Shown here piece by piece: positions 18,322 through 27,220 of a stretch of DNA of 64,000 bases; the first letter of the stretch is position 1; each line of letters starts with the position of its first letter. The DNA lies in NCBI RefSeq assembly GCF_016863615.1, contig NZ_BOPF01000007.1:248001-312000 (forward strand), read 5' to 3'. This stretch comes from Virgisporangium aliadipatigenens. Lineage in GTDB: Bacteria > Actinomycetota > Actinomycetes > Mycobacteriales > Micromonosporaceae. Under the pieces are notes generated by a model, which was given only the letters and a program-made list of their open reading frames with translations, was not told the DNA's origin and did no database searches. The translations under genes and the position numbers were made by a program.

Positions 18322-18960
18322 ATGATCTCGTGGGAACCCGTGCGGCGCACGCTGCTGCGCGACACCGCGTACGCGGCCATCCGCGACGCGATCGTGCGCG
18401 GCGACCTCGCCCCGGGCAGCCCCGTGCGCGACGCCGACCTCGCCGCCGGGCTCGGCCTGTCCCGGGCACCCGTTCGGGACGCGCTCGCCCGGCTCGTCGA
18501 CGAGGGGCTCATCGAGACCAAGCCGCAGAGCTACACCCGGGTCACCGCGCTGCACACCCGAGAGGCCCGCGACGCCGCGGCGGTGGTCCGGGCGATGCAC
18601 GAACTGGCCGTCGCCGCCGCCGTGCCGCTGTTCACGCCGGCTGATCTCGCCGACATGCGCGAGGCCAACCGGCGCTTCGACGCGGCGGTGAGCGCCGGCG
18701 ACCTGGACGCCGCGCTGCGGGCCGACGACGACCTGCACGACGTGCCGCTGCGCGTGTGCGGCAACCGCGCGGCCAGCACCACCGTCGCCCGCTACACGCC
18801 GCTGATCCGCCGGCTCGAACGGCAGCGGTTCGGCACCGCGGGCGGCCACGAGTCCGTCGAGCGGCACGAACGGCTGATCGACGCCTGCGCCCGCGGCGAC
18901 GTCGCGGCTGCCGTGGCCGTGACCGCGCTCATCTGGCGTTCCCTCGAAGAACTGGAGTGA
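18322..18960 (+). CDS. GntR-family (FadR subfamily) regulator of ACC deaminase
   Basis: The product is 212 residues. The N-terminal winged helix-turn-helix includes LAPGSPVRDADLAAGLGLSR and APVRDALARLVDEGLIE, the GntR hallmark. The C-terminal domain is a helical FCD-type effector domain with several His and Asp residues. The ACC deaminase gene starts three bases after its stop, so the pair forms an operon. The ligand is plausibly ACC or a metabolite of it, by context. Many bacteria use an Lrp-type regulator for this enzyme, so a GntR partner is a variant. Confidence 0.88.
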   Translation: MISWEPVRRTLLRDTAYAAIRDAIVRGDLAPGSPVRDADLAAGLGLSRAPVRDALARLVDEGLIETKPQSYTRVTALHTREARDAAAVVRAMHELAVAAAVPLFTPADLADMREANRRFDAAVSAGDLDAALRADDDLHDVPLRVCGNRAASTTVARYTPLIRRLERQRFGTAGGHESVERHERLIDACARGDVAAAVAVTALIWRSLEELE

Positions 18961-18963
18961 CCC

Positions 18964-19983
18964 GTGGCCATCAACGACTTCACCCGCTACCCCTTGCTGT
19001 TCGGACCCTCGCCGGTCCATCCGCTCGAACGGCTCAGCGCGCACCTCGGCGGCGCCGCCGTGTGGGCCAAGCGGGAGGACTGCAACAGCGGCATCGCGTT
19101 CGGCGGCAACAAGACCCGCAAGCTCGAGTACCTCGTCGCCGACGCCCTCGCGCAGGGCTGCGACACGCTCGTGTCCATCGGCGGCGTCCAGTCCAACCAC
19201 ACCCGCCAGGTGGCCGCCGTCGCCGCCCGCGCCGGGCTGAAGTGCGTGCTGGTGCAGGAGAGCTGGGTCGACTGGCCCGACGCCGTGTACGACAAGGTGG
19301 GCAACATCCTGATCAGCCGGCTCGCCGGCGCGGACGTGCGGCTGGTGAAGGCCGGGTTCGGCATCGGGTTCAAGGAGAGCTGGGAGCAGGCGCTCCGCTC
19401 GATCACCGAGTCCGGCGGCCGGCCGTACGCCATCCCGGCCGGCGCCTCCGACCACCGGCTCGGCGGCCTCGGCTTCGCCTCCTGGGCCCACGAGGTCGCC
19501 GCCCAGGAACGCGACCTGGGCGTCTTCTTCGACACGATCGTGGTCTGCTCGGTCACCGGCAGCACCCACGCCGGGATGATCGCCGGGTTCGCGTCGCTTC
19601 CCGACCCGGACGGGCGGCCGCGGCGGGTCCTCGGCATCGACGCATCCGCCAAGCCCGTGGAGACCCGCGACCAGGTGGCGCGCATCGCCCGGGCGACCGC
19701 TTCACTGATCGGCGTCGAGCGCGACCTCCGCGACGACGAGATCGAACTGGACGAGCGCTACCACGGCGGCGTGTACGGCATCCCCGACGCGGCCACGCTG
19801 GACGCCATGCGCCTGGCCGCCCGAACGGAGGGCATGGTCACCGACCCGGTGTACGAGGGCAAATCGATGGCGGCCCTCATCGATCTGGTGTCCCGCGGCG
19901 AGATCGCCCGCGACGCGACGGTGCTGTACGCCCACCTGGGCGGCCAGCCGGCCCTCAACGGCTACAGCGCCCTGTTCTCCTAG
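18964..19983 (+). CDS. acdS: 1-aminocyclopropane-1-carboxylate deaminase
   Basis: The product is 339 residues, the normal length for this PLP enzyme, which converts ACC to 2-oxobutyrate and ammonia. The PLP lysine lies in [11 protein letters not shown] near residue 54. [18 protein letters not shown] is the substrate and phosphate-contacting segment. The residues that distinguish ACC deaminase from D-cysteine desulfhydrase are present: Glu in PVYEGKSM and Leu in YAHLGG near residues 298 and 325. The enzyme lowers ethylene in plants that the bacterium associates with. It is coupled to the upstream GntR gene and followed by a long hairpin. Confidence 0.9.
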   Translation: MAINDFTRYPLLFGPSPVHPLERLSAHLGGAAVWAKREDCNSGIAFGGNKTRKLEYLVADALAQGCDTLVSIGGVQSNHTRQVAAVAARAGLKCVLVQESWVDWPDAVYDKVGNILISRLAGADVRLVKAGFGIGFKESWEQALRSITESGGRPYAIPAGASDHRLGGLGFASWAHEVAAQERDLGVFFDTIVVCSVTGSTHAGMIAGFASLPDPDGRPRRVLGIDASAKPVETRDQVARIARATASLIGVERDLRDDEIELDERYHGGVYGIPDAATLDAMRLAARTEGMVTDPVYEGKSMAALIDLVSRGEIARDATVLYAHLGGQPALNGYSALFS

Positions 19984-20002
19984 CGGACCGGGGCCGCACC
20001 GA

Positions 20003-20067
20003 TGACCGGATGACACACCGGGTACGTCATCTCGCGCGGATGGCGTACCCCTGGTGTCATCCGGTCA
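20003..20067. repeat. long imperfect hairpin after acdS
   Basis: TGACCGGATGACAC at 20003 begins a 28-base arm that pairs with 20040-20067, with 24 of 28 positions matching and a 9-base loop. No T-run follows. It may end acdS transcription, or be a mobile palindromic repeat; the sequence does not separate these. Confidence 0.6.
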
Positions 20068-20194
20068 CTCGGCCCACCCGGCGCCCGCGTCCGGCGGTTC
20101 AAAAACGGCTCAGGTTTCCGCATCCGCCGCCGATGTCTCCGTGACGCTCCGTCGCCCTGGTGCGGCGGGCGCCAGGACCCGGGGGGAGCCGACC

Positions 20195-21778
20195 ATGACG
20201 ACCGCGACGCCGCCGACCTCGAGGGGCAAGCCGGAGCCCGCACCGAACGCGGACCCGCCCGCCGAGCCGGAGTCGCCCACGGCCTGGTCGCCGGTGGACC
20301 CCCCGCACGGCCCCGAACCGGCACTCCCGCCGTCGCACACCGCCACCCGACCCGAGGCGAGGCCCCTGCCCGAGGACGTCCCCCGGGCCCCGGCCGGTCC
20401 ACGGGCCGGCATGGGCTCGCTGTGGGCGGAGGCCTCCGCACCCCGCCGCTCCGAACCGGGCGTCCAGGCGTTCCCCCTGCCCGAGACCGGCCCCCGTCCC
20501 GGCACGGCGCCCGCTCCCGAACGCGGCTCGCAGCGGGCCGCGGCCTCGGCACCCCACCACCCCGACGCGACGGCAACGCCCGGGGCCGGCCCGCGCCCCA
20601 TGGGTCCGGCCGCGGATCCGCCGTGGACGAACGGCGCGACACCCGGCGCCCGCACGCCCGACGGCCCCACGCCCGGCCCGCCGACGGCTCCACTACGCCC
20701 CGATGCCGGCCTACGCCCCGATCCAGGTCCGCGGTCGGCCGAGGACCTGGAAGCTCCCTGGGTCGAAGGCCCGGCGGCGACCGGGCTGCTGCGCGCACCG
20801 GGCTCCTGGTCGGGCCTCAGCGCGGACGCCGACGCCGACCCGGACCGGTACCCGAACCCCGACGCCGGCTCGCACCCGGATGCCCGCGCGAGCACCGAGC
20901 CGGGCCCCGGTGTCGGCCTACGTACGGAGGCCGGTTTGCCGGGCGACGGTGCGCCTCGGACCGGGCCCGGAGCCGGACTCACGGACGTTGCGCCCGGACC
21001 CGCCGGGTCGGGCGGAGCTGCGCCCGCGCAGTCCCGGTTGAGCGGCGCGGCCTTCGGCCCCACCGGCACCGCACCCGCTCCCGGCGGTCCCGGCGGCGTG
21101 CTGCCCGGCCACGGCGGCCCTGGCGGCGTTGCGCCCGGCCCTGACGGTGTGGCCTCCGGGGCAGGCGGCGTGATGTCCGGTTCCACCGGCGTGGCCGCGG
21201 GGCCAGGCGGGGTGAAGCCCGGTTCCACCGGCCCGGCCTCCGGGCCTGGCGCCGTGGCGCCCGGCTCCACCGGTACGACAGCCGGCTCCACCGACACCGC
21301 CCCGCGACCCACCGCCCCGCACACGACGCCCACCGCCCCGCACAGGATGCCCACCGGCACCGAACCCACCGCTGTCCACCCCGCCCCGCAGCCGCCCGCC
21401 GCGCCGTCCAAGCCCGAGCGCGCCGCCCGCACCCAGGTCCAACCCCGGATACACCCGAGGGGCCGCGCCGCGCCGGCCGACCCGGAGCCCGAGGGCCGCA
21501 ACGTCAGCATGCGCACCCTCGTGGCGTTCGCGGTGGCGGGCTGGCTCCTGACGACCGTGCTCGTCGTGGCGGCGCTGGCGGGCTTCGGCCCACGGGGCCC
21601 GCAGGGCGTTCCGGGCGCCCCGGGGCCGCAGGGCTCGCAGGGCGCCGACGGCCGGCCGGGTCCCCAGGGCGAGACCGGCCCCGAGGGGCCGAAGGGCGAC
21701 CCGGGCCCGACCGGCCCGATGGGTTCCGCGCCGGCGCAGGGCTCGGCGACCCCGTCGGCCACGCGCTCGAACGGCTGA
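20195..21778 (+). CDS. proline-rich membrane protein with collagen-like tail
   Basis: The product is 527 residues from ATG 20195, with GGGGGGAG upstream. Residues 1-~435 are extremely Pro/Gly/Ala/Thr-rich, presumably disordered. Residues ~265-370 carry degenerate repeats of the form GGVxPG and GSTG. One membrane helix follows (near 438-464, [20 protein letters not shown]). Then come 15 uninterrupted Gly-X-Y triplets ([16 protein letters not shown]...) and a short Ser/Thr end. By the positive-inside rule the Pro-rich part is cytoplasmic and the collagen-like part outside. The next gene encodes a second collagen-like protein, 7 bases on. Function unknown; surface adhesion or structure is a guess. 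Confidence 0.75.
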   Translation: MTTATPPTSRGKPEPAPNADPPAEPESPTAWSPVDPPHGPEPALPPSHTATRPEARPLPEDVPRAPAGPRAGMGSLWAEASAPRRSEPGVQAFPLPETGPRPGTAPAPERGSQRAAASAPHHPDATATPGAGPRPMGPAADPPWTNGATPGARTPDGPTPGPPTAPLRPDAGLRPDPGPRSAEDLEAPWVEGPAATGLLRAPGSWSGLSADADADPDRYPNPDAGSHPDARASTEPGPGVGLRTEAGLPGDGAPRTGPGAGLTDVAPGPAGSGGAAPAQSRLSGAAFGPTGTAPAPGGPGGVLPGHGGPGGVAPGPDGVASGAGGVMSGSTGVAAGPGGVKPGSTGPASGPGAVAPGSTGTTAGSTDTAPRPTAPHTTPTAPHRMPTGTEPTAVHPAPQPPAAPSKPERAARTQVQPRIHPRGRAAPADPEPEGRNVSMRTLVAFAVAGWLLTTVLVVAALAGFGPRGPQGVPGAPGPQGSQGADGRPGPQGETGPEGPKGDPGPTGPMGSAPAQGSATPSATRSNG

Positions 21779-21785
21779 GGCGTTG

Positions 21786-22316
21786 GTGCTCACGAAGCGG
21801 ATGACGGCGCTGCTGGTGGCCGGCGTGCTCGGCTGGGGCGTCGTCACCGGCATGCTGATCGCGACGGTGGCCGGCATCGGCCCCCGGGGTGAGCAGGGCG
21901 CACGGGGCGCCGCCGGGCCGGCCGGTCCCGCCGGGACGGACTCGGTGATCGTGGGGCCGGCGGGATTCCCCGGACCGAAGGGGCCGGCCGGCGATCCGGG
22001 CCCGCCCGGCCCGGCGTACACGCCGACGGCGCACGTCGTGTTCGACATGTCCGGTCAGCGGCCGTTCACCGGCAACAAGACGAACGTGCGCCCCGGCGTC
22101 CCGTTCACGATCGCGTACCGGTACACGTGCACCGGCGCGACGCCGTTCCTCACCATCACCTGGAACGGCGACAACAAGGACATCGGCCTGGTCCGCCTCG
22201 ACGGCGCCACCGGCACCGGCGAACGGAGCCTGAACGTCGTGGCCCCGGCCGGCACCGTGCAGATCGGCGGCGCCGACACCTGCACGTGGAACGTCAAGAT
22301 CACTCAGACGTTCTGA
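21786..22316 (+). CDS. membrane-anchored collagen-like protein
   Basis: The product is 176 residues from GTG 21786, with GAGG overlapping the previous stop. An N-terminal hydrophobic segment (residues ~8-28) anchors or exports it. Two Gly-X-Y blocks follow (6 and 7 triplets), separated by TDSVIV. The remaining ~110 residues form a beta-rich domain with two cysteines (YTCTGATPF and [10 protein letters not shown]), probably disulfide-bonded. It forms an operon with the upstream collagen-like gene and could trimerise with it. No known binding domain is recognised. Confidence 0.78.
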   Translation: MLTKRMTALLVAGVLGWGVVTGMLIATVAGIGPRGEQGARGAAGPAGPAGTDSVIVGPAGFPGPKGPAGDPGPPGPAYTPTAHVVFDMSGQRPFTGNKTNVRPGVPFTIAYRYTCTGATPFLTITWNGDNKDIGLVRLDGATGTGERSLNVVAPAGTVQIGGADTCTWNVKITQTF

Positions 22317-22325
22317 CCCGGGTGC

Positions 22326-24065
22326 TCAGGCGACGGCCCCGGCGCGGCCGAGGTGGCGGGCGTAGCGCTCGGGATACTCGGCGGCGCGCGGCCGGTACAG
22401 TTCCGTGGCCTCGGCCGCGTCGGTCCGCGCCCGCTCCGGCTCGCCGGCGGCGGCCCACGCCTCGGCCGACAGCACCAGGGCCCGGGCCAGGTCGTCGCCG
22501 TACCGGGCGGGATCGCGGCCGGCCAGCCGCCGGAACCGGGCGACGGCCTCGTCGGCGGCCTCCCGGGCCCGGTCGTGCTCGCCGCGTCGGGACCGGACGC
22601 GGGAATGCTCGGCGAGGGCGTCGGCGAGTTCACCCTCCAGGTCCGGCTCGGCGTGGAAGAACCGGCGCAGCAGCTCGACCGCCGCCGAGGTGGCCTCCAG
22701 CGCCGCGGCGTGCCGGTTCATCGTGGACAGCGCGATCGCGAGGTTGGTCCGGGTGTGCGCCTGGATGGGTCCGGCGCCCGCCAGCGGCACGGCCCGCCGG
22801 GCGTCCTGGACCGCCGGCTCGGGCCGGTCGAGCGCGGACAGCACGATCGACCGGTTGTTGAGCAGGACCGCCAGCACCGGTCCGACCGCCGGCGGGTCGT
22901 CCGTGAGGTTGCCGTGGGCGAGGTCCACGGCCTCGGTGAGCGCGCGCAGCGCCTCGTCGTCGCGGCCGACCGCGTGCAGCCGCATCCCGAACGTGTTCAG
23001 GATCCGGCAGAGGTCCAGCTCGGGGCCGCGCCGCGCGCGTCGCCACATGCGGCGAAGGGAGGGCCAGTCACGGGGCAGCCAGTCCGCCGACTCGTCGTCG
23101 TCCGGCCGGCGCAGCCGGGCCTCGTTGCGACGGTACTTCGCCCGGGCCGTGGCCACCTCGTCGCGCATGATGGCGACGGCCTCCTCGGCGGCGGCCAGCG
23201 CCTCCCGGTGGCGGCCCAGCTCCACCAGCCGGCCCGCCACGTTGTTGAGGACGGCGCCGACGTCGTGGCGGCCGGAGCCGTGCTCGGGCGCATCGTCGCG
23301 GATGACGGCGACCGTCTCGGTGTATGCCTCGAACGCCTCGTCGTAGCGCCGGCAGGCGGCCAGCCGCCGACCGTGCGCGAAGATCTCGAGCGCGACCAGC
23401 GTCGCCGCGTTCGCCGCGGGTGTGCTGCGGGTGCGGTGGTAGCGCAGGTTGTCGGTGGAGATCTCCAGCGCCTCCTCGTACCGGCCCACGGCGGCCAGGC
23501 GGTCCGCGTAATGCCCCCGCGCGTGGGCGATCGCGAGCGCCTTCTCCTTTCCGGTGGAACGTTCGGGCCTGGCCTGTGCCTGCGCGACCTCCGCGGCGGC
23601 CGAGGCGAGGGCCTCCTCGTGCCGGCCCAGCCGGCCGCAGAGGTCGGTCCTGCGCCAGGCCGCGTCGGCCGCCGAGTCCGCCGCGTGGTCCACCGTGTCG
23701 ACCAGCCCCAGCCAGGCCTCGGCCGCCTCTTCGGCCAGCGGGAGCGCCTCGGCCCACTGCTCCCGCTGCACCAGGAGCCGAACGGCGGCGGTCAGCGCAG
23801 AGGCGAGGCTCTGCCGGTACAACTGCGGATGCGCGGCCACCAGCTGCCGGTACAGCGGCAGCAGTTCGGTGTATCCGAGCAGCGCCAGATCCGGCCGGCC
23901 GTGCCCGGCCAGTTCGTCGGCGACGGTGCGTAGCGTGGCGGGCAGCTCGTCCGGCCGCTCCCACGCCTCGTGCGGTGCGGCCCGCAACGCCTCGATCCGA
24001 TCGATCAGCCGGCCGGAGCCGCCGACGACGGACAACACCACGGTGCGCGTGAGGCGTTCGGTCAC
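22326..24065 (-). CDS. tetratricopeptide-repeat protein
   Basis: The product is 579 residues from GTG 24065. There is no clear ribosome-binding site, and a longer frame would run into the upstream exonuclease gene. Nearly the whole length is made of helical repeats with the TPR pattern, for example ALLGYTELLPLYRQLVA, EALASAAAEVAQAQAR, REALAAAEEAVAIMRDE and DEALRALTEAVDLAHG. TPR arrays mediate protein-protein contacts. There is no catalytic, DNA-binding or membrane segment. Similar actinomycete proteins often carry an N-terminal effector domain, which is missing here. The gene converges with the collagen-like pair. Confidence 0.75.
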   Translation of the reverse strand: MTERLTRTVVLSVVGGSGRLIDRIEALRAAPHEAWERPDELPATLRTVADELAGHGRPDLALLGYTELLPLYRQLVAAHPQLYRQSLASALTAAVRLLVQREQWAEALPLAEEAAEAWLGLVDTVDHAADSAADAAWRRTDLCGRLGRHEEALASAAAEVAQAQARPERSTGKEKALAIAHARGHYADRLAAVGRYEEALEISTDNLRYHRTRSTPAANAATLVALEIFAHGRRLAACRRYDEAFEAYTETVAVIRDDAPEHGSGRHDVGAVLNNVAGRLVELGRHREALAAAEEAVAIMRDEVATARAKYRRNEARLRRPDDDESADWLPRDWPSLRRMWRRARRGPELDLCRILNTFGMRLHAVGRDDEALRALTEAVDLAHGNLTDDPPAVGPVLAVLLNNRSIVLSALDRPEPAVQDARRAVPLAGAGPIQAHTRTNLAIALSTMNRHAAALEATSAAVELLRRFFHAEPDLEGELADALAEHSRVRSRRGEHDRAREAADEAVARFRRLAGRDPARYGDDLARALVLSAEAWAAAGEPERARTDAAEATELYRPRAAEYPERYARHLGRAGAVA

Positions 24066-24102
24066 CGCACCGGGATACCAGACCGCGGCAAGGAGACGCC
24101 CG

Positions 24103-25020
24103 TCAGTTTCGCTCGCAGAGCGCGTCGACGATGCGCTTGGCCGGGCTCGCCAGCCCCCACCGCTCCGCGAGCGCGAACAGCCGTTCGGCGTCGGCGGGCT
24201 CCCGTGGCAACGTCGTGTCGACGGTCCCGACGGGCACATCCGTCGCGACCCGCACCACGGTCCGCGCCTTGCCGAGGTACTCCCGACCGGCGATCAGCTT
24301 GGCCCGCAGCCCGGGCGCGAACCCGGCCGCCGGATCGTCCAGCGCCGCCAGCAACGGCTCCAGGTCGCCGTACTTGTCGATCAGCCGCGCGGCGGTCTTG
24401 TCGCCCACGCCCGCGACGCCCGGCAGCCCGTCGCTCGGGTCCCCGCGCAGCGCCGCGAAGTCGGCGTACCCGGACGCGTGCACCCCGTACTTCGCGTGCA
24501 GCGCCGCGTCGTCCATGACCTCCAGCTTCGCCACGCCGCGGCCGCAGTACAGCACCCGCACGCCCCGCGCGTCGTCGATCACCTGGAACAGGTCGCGGTC
24601 CCCGGTCGCCACCTCGATCGGCCCCGGCTCCCGCGCCGCGAACGTGCCGATGACGTCGTCGGCCTCGTAGCCGGCCGCGCCGACCGCGGCGATGCCGAGC
24701 GCCTCGAGGCACTCCAGGATGATCGGCACCTGTGGCGCCAACGTGTCCGGCACGATCTCCTCGACCCCGTCGGCGCTCAGCCGCTGCGCCTTGTACTGCG
24801 GCAGCAGCTCGACCCGCCACGCCGGCCGCCAGTCGAAGTCGAGCGCGCACACCAGCCGGTCGGGCCGCCGCCCGCGGATGAGCGTGGCGACCATGTCGAG
24901 AAAGCCGCGCACCGCGTTGACCGGCGAGCCGTCCGGCGCCTTGGCCGCGGACTCCGGAATGCCGAAGTAGGCCCGGAAGTAGAGGCTCGCCGCGTCGACG
25001 AGCAGCAACGGAGCGGTCAT
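24103..25020 (-). CDS. 5'-3' exonuclease (PolA N-terminal-like)
   Basis: The product is 305 residues, the size of stand-alone actinobacterial 5'-3' exonucleases related to the N-terminal domain of DNA polymerase I. Metal-binding acidic residues are in LLVDAASLYFR, GYEADDVIG and ATGDRDLFQVI. The helix-hairpin-helix is in RGDPSDGLPGVAGVGDKTA. It removes flaps or RNA primers in the cytoplasm. ATG 25020 has AAAGGG eight bases upstream. ATG 25026, which overlaps the nadR stop as TGATG, is an alternative. It is the last gene of an operon with pnuC and the NadR-like gene. Confidence 0.88.
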   Translation of the reverse strand: MTAPLLLVDAASLYFRAYFGIPESAAKAPDGSPVNAVRGFLDMVATLIRGRRPDRLVCALDFDWRPAWRVELLPQYKAQRLSADGVEEIVPDTLAPQVPIILECLEALGIAAVGAAGYEADDVIGTFAAREPGPIEVATGDRDLFQVIDDARGVRVLYCGRGVAKLEVMDDAALHAKYGVHASGYADFAALRGDPSDGLPGVAGVGDKTAARLIDKYGDLEPLLAALDDPAAGFAPGLRAKLIAGREYLGKARTVVRVATDVPVGTVDTTLPREPADAERLFALAERWGLASPAKRIVDALCERN

Positions 25021-25025
25021 GACCA

Positions 25026-26105
25026 TCACCCTTTCACAGGCGGCAGCAGCGGGTCGGCAAGCCCCCAACCACCGTCCAGAAGCGCGTCGCACGCCGCGAT
25101 CGCGTCCGCGAGGCGCCGACGGTACGACCCCGTCAGCTCTTGACATGGAACGCCCTGAGCACCCAGCGCCGCCCGGAAGCGACCCGTCATCCAGGGCCGC
25201 ACGTGCTCGCCGTCGCGCAGCCCGTCGTCGACGAACGGCACCCCGACGTGGTCCGTGAGCAGGTACAGCGCGGGCGTCCGCGCGGCGGCCCGCACCTGCT
25301 CCGACGTGGAGCCGAGGTACCGCTCCTCCCAGATCGCCGTGGCGAACGCGTCCGTGTCGCACACGAGCAGCGGCGAACCCTCGCGGGCGGCGGCGTCCTC
25401 GGCGGCGTTCTGGGCGTGGGCCACGTCCACGAAGTCGGGCCGGTCCCACGTCACGTCGAACACGTCGGCGCCCGGCCCCAGCGCGGCCAGCTTGCGTTCG
25501 GTCAGCTCCCGCCCGTACTCCGGCACCCAGCGGGTGCGCGCCCACACGCCGCCGCGCAGGCGGTAGTGCCGGGCGAGCGCCCGCGCCATGGTCGTGGTGC
25601 CGGTCGACTCCGCCCCGACGACGACCACCCGCCGGACGAACCACGCCCGCACCGGAGCCGCCAGAAAGTCCCAGTGCGCCACCGGATCCGCCCGGACGCC
25701 GGTCCCCGAGACGGGCAGCGCCTCGCGCGGCAGGTCGACGGCCACGTGCGCGGCGCCGAACCGGCGGGCGAGCTCCGTTCCGTACAGCTCGGAGGAGAAG
25801 ACCGCGTCGACGGGGGAGTCGCCGACGGCCTCGCGGAAGACGGCGACGTGCGCCGCCCAGACGGCGTCGGAGTCGTAGTCGATCGGCAGGTCGCACCACG
25901 TCCCGACGAACCGCACGTGCGGCGAACCGGCGTGCACCTCCCGCAGCCACGCGATCCGCTCGTCGAGCCCGATGGACTCCCGCCGCGACGGCGCCACGAC
26001 GACGGTGACCCGCTCGCACGCCTTCGCCGCGGTGTCGACGAGATGGTGGTGCCCCGCGTGCGGCGGATAGAACTTCCCCACCACCATCCCGTGCCCGAAC
26101 GTCAT
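25026..26105 (-). CDS. nadR: NadR-like bifunctional NMN adenylyltransferase / ribosylnicotinamide kinase
   Basis: The product is 359 residues without the N-terminal repressor domain of enterobacterial NadR. The nucleotidylyltransferase motif GKFYPPHAGHHHLV is near residue 10 and the adenylyl site SGTGVRADP near 155. The kinase domain starts VVVVGAESTGTTTMARAL near 185. The P-loop here reads GAESTGTTT, so the usual Walker A lysine is replaced by threonine. The second domain should phosphorylate nicotinamide riboside and the first turn NMN into NAD. The ATGA overlap with pnuC fixes the role in riboside salvage. Confidence 0.88.
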   Translation of the reverse strand: MTFGHGMVVGKFYPPHAGHHHLVDTAAKACERVTVVVAPSRRESIGLDERIAWLREVHAGSPHVRFVGTWCDLPIDYDSDAVWAAHVAVFREAVGDSPVDAVFSSELYGTELARRFGAAHVAVDLPREALPVSGTGVRADPVAHWDFLAAPVRAWFVRRVVVVGAESTGTTTMARALARHYRLRGGVWARTRWVPEYGRELTERKLAALGPGADVFDVTWDRPDFVDVAHAQNAAEDAAAREGSPLLVCDTDAFATAIWEERYLGSTSEQVRAAARTPALYLLTDHVGVPFVDDGLRDGEHVRPWMTGRFRAALGAQGVPCQELTGSYRRRLADAIAACDALLDGGWGLADPLLPPVKG

Positions 26106-26713
26106 GCCAGCAGATCCCGCCGCCACGCCCGCAGCCCGAGCACGCACAGGCCGAGGAACACGACGTACAGCACGGCGGTCAGCCACAGCCCCTTGTAGCC
26201 GTACAGCGGCACGTACACGATGTCGGCCGCGATCCAGAACCACCAGCTCTCCACCAGCTTGCGACTCTGCCCGTAGGTGGCCAGGAGCGACAGCGCGGTG
26301 GTCGACGCGTCGGCGAGCGGCACGGTCGAGTCCGTCAGCCGGTCCAGGAACACGTATCCGCCCGCGGTCAGCAGCACCCCCGCCACCGCCAGCCCGACCC
26401 ACTCCCGTGGCCGCGTGCCACGAACGTCCAACCTCCCCCGGTCGGCCCCGCCGTACAGCCACTGCCACCAGCCGTACAGCCCGAGCGCCACGTAGACGAT
26501 CTGCAGGCCGGCGTCGGCGTAGAGCCCGACCTGCCAGAACACCGCCATCAGCAGCAGCACGTTGGCCACCCCGACCGGCCAGTTGACCGGATGCTGGCGC
26601 ACGACGAGCCACACCGTCACGATCCCCGTCGCGAACCCGAGCAGCTCCGCCCAGGTCGTCGGCGCGCCGAGGAGCGTGAACGCGGCGGTGTTGAGCCACT
26701 CGATCACTCCCAC
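26102..26713 (-). CDS. pnuC: nicotinamide riboside transporter PnuC
   Basis: The product is 203 residues with seven predicted membrane helices. PnuC-typical residues are present in the helices: NWPVGVANVLLLMAVFW, YVALGLYGWWQWLYG and ESWWFWIAADIVYVPLYGYK, which shape the riboside-binding site. It lets nicotinamide riboside diffuse in, to be trapped by the kinase encoded next. A TATGGT -10 at 26720-26725 (minus strand), six bases before GTG 26713, indicates a leaderless transcript for the pnuC-nadR-exonuclease operon. Confidence 0.92.
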   Translation of the reverse strand: MGVIEWLNTAAFTLLGAPTTWAELLGFATGIVTVWLVVRQHPVNWPVGVANVLLLMAVFWQVGLYADAGLQIVYVALGLYGWWQWLYGGADRGRLDVRGTRPREWVGLAVAGVLLTAGGYVFLDRLTDSTVPLADASTTALSLLATYGQSRKLVESWWFWIAADIVYVPLYGYKGLWLTAVLYVVFLGLCVLGLRAWRRDLLA

Positions 26714-26719
26714 CGCCAG

Positions 26720-26725
26720 ACCATA
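26720..26725 (-). promoter_or_regulatory. -10 hexamer of the pnuC operon
   Basis: TATGGT on the minus strand is six bases from the GTG start of pnuC, the spacing of a leaderless promoter. No ribosome-binding site is present, in agreement. Confidence 0.55.
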
Positions 26726-26752
26726 ACGGCGAGGTACGACAGAACCTCGCGA

Positions 26753-27208
26753 TCAGCCGGGCAGGAGCTCGTCGACCCATCCGTAGTGGTCCCACCACTG
26801 CGCACGCCGGTGCTTGGTGACGACGCCGTCGAACCGGGTGAGCAGCAGATAGTCGGAAAGGTGAACGAACGCGGCGTCCTCGGTGCCGGTGGCGAGGACC
26901 CGTTGCACGACCGGGAGAAGACTCTCCAACGCCCGGTCGAGATCGAACTTGTCCAGCCGGAACGTGAGGTTGACGTAGGCACGGGGTTCCCAGGTGCACG
27001 CCTGTCCGGCGCCGTCCTCGGCCTCGACGTAGCCGTCACGCCCCGACCGGACGGTCACGTCGAAGGCACACCGGTCCCAGTACTCCTCGCTGAGTACGTT
27101 CGGCTGCGTCGTGGGACGAGGTCGTTCCGACGGATCCGGAAACGCCCGTGCCGCGACGGATTCCGGCGGAGCCTCGGTGGCGAGGGTGAGCCGGTAGTCG
27201 ATCGTCAT
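26753..27208 (-). CDS. SitI3-family immunity protein
   Basis: The product is 151 residues. It shows the family pattern: an N-terminal YRLTLATE strand, a middle DVTVRSGRDGYVEAE, then YVNLTFRLDKFDLDRALESLL and the ending LLLTRFDGVVTKHRRAQWW. SitI3 proteins are predicted immunity proteins that neutralise a cognate toxin. Here the toxin gene ends only 12 bases upstream and encodes a CdiA-type nuclease. GAGAGG precedes the ATG. The pairing and order (toxin first, immunity second) are typical of polymorphic toxin loci. Confidence 0.82.
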   Translation of the reverse strand: MTIDYRLTLATEAPPESVAARAFPDPSERPRPTTQPNVLSEEYWDRCAFDVTVRSGRDGYVEAEDGAGQACTWEPRAYVNLTFRLDKFDLDRALESLLPVVQRVLATGTEDAAFVHLSDYLLLTRFDGVVTKHRRAQWWDHYGWVDELLPG

Positions 27209-27220
27209 CGGTCGGGCCTC

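Noticed and set aside
20003-20067. Mobile element end after acdS
   Set aside because: No transposase, target duplication or second copy was seen within the window, so it is reported only as a hairpin.
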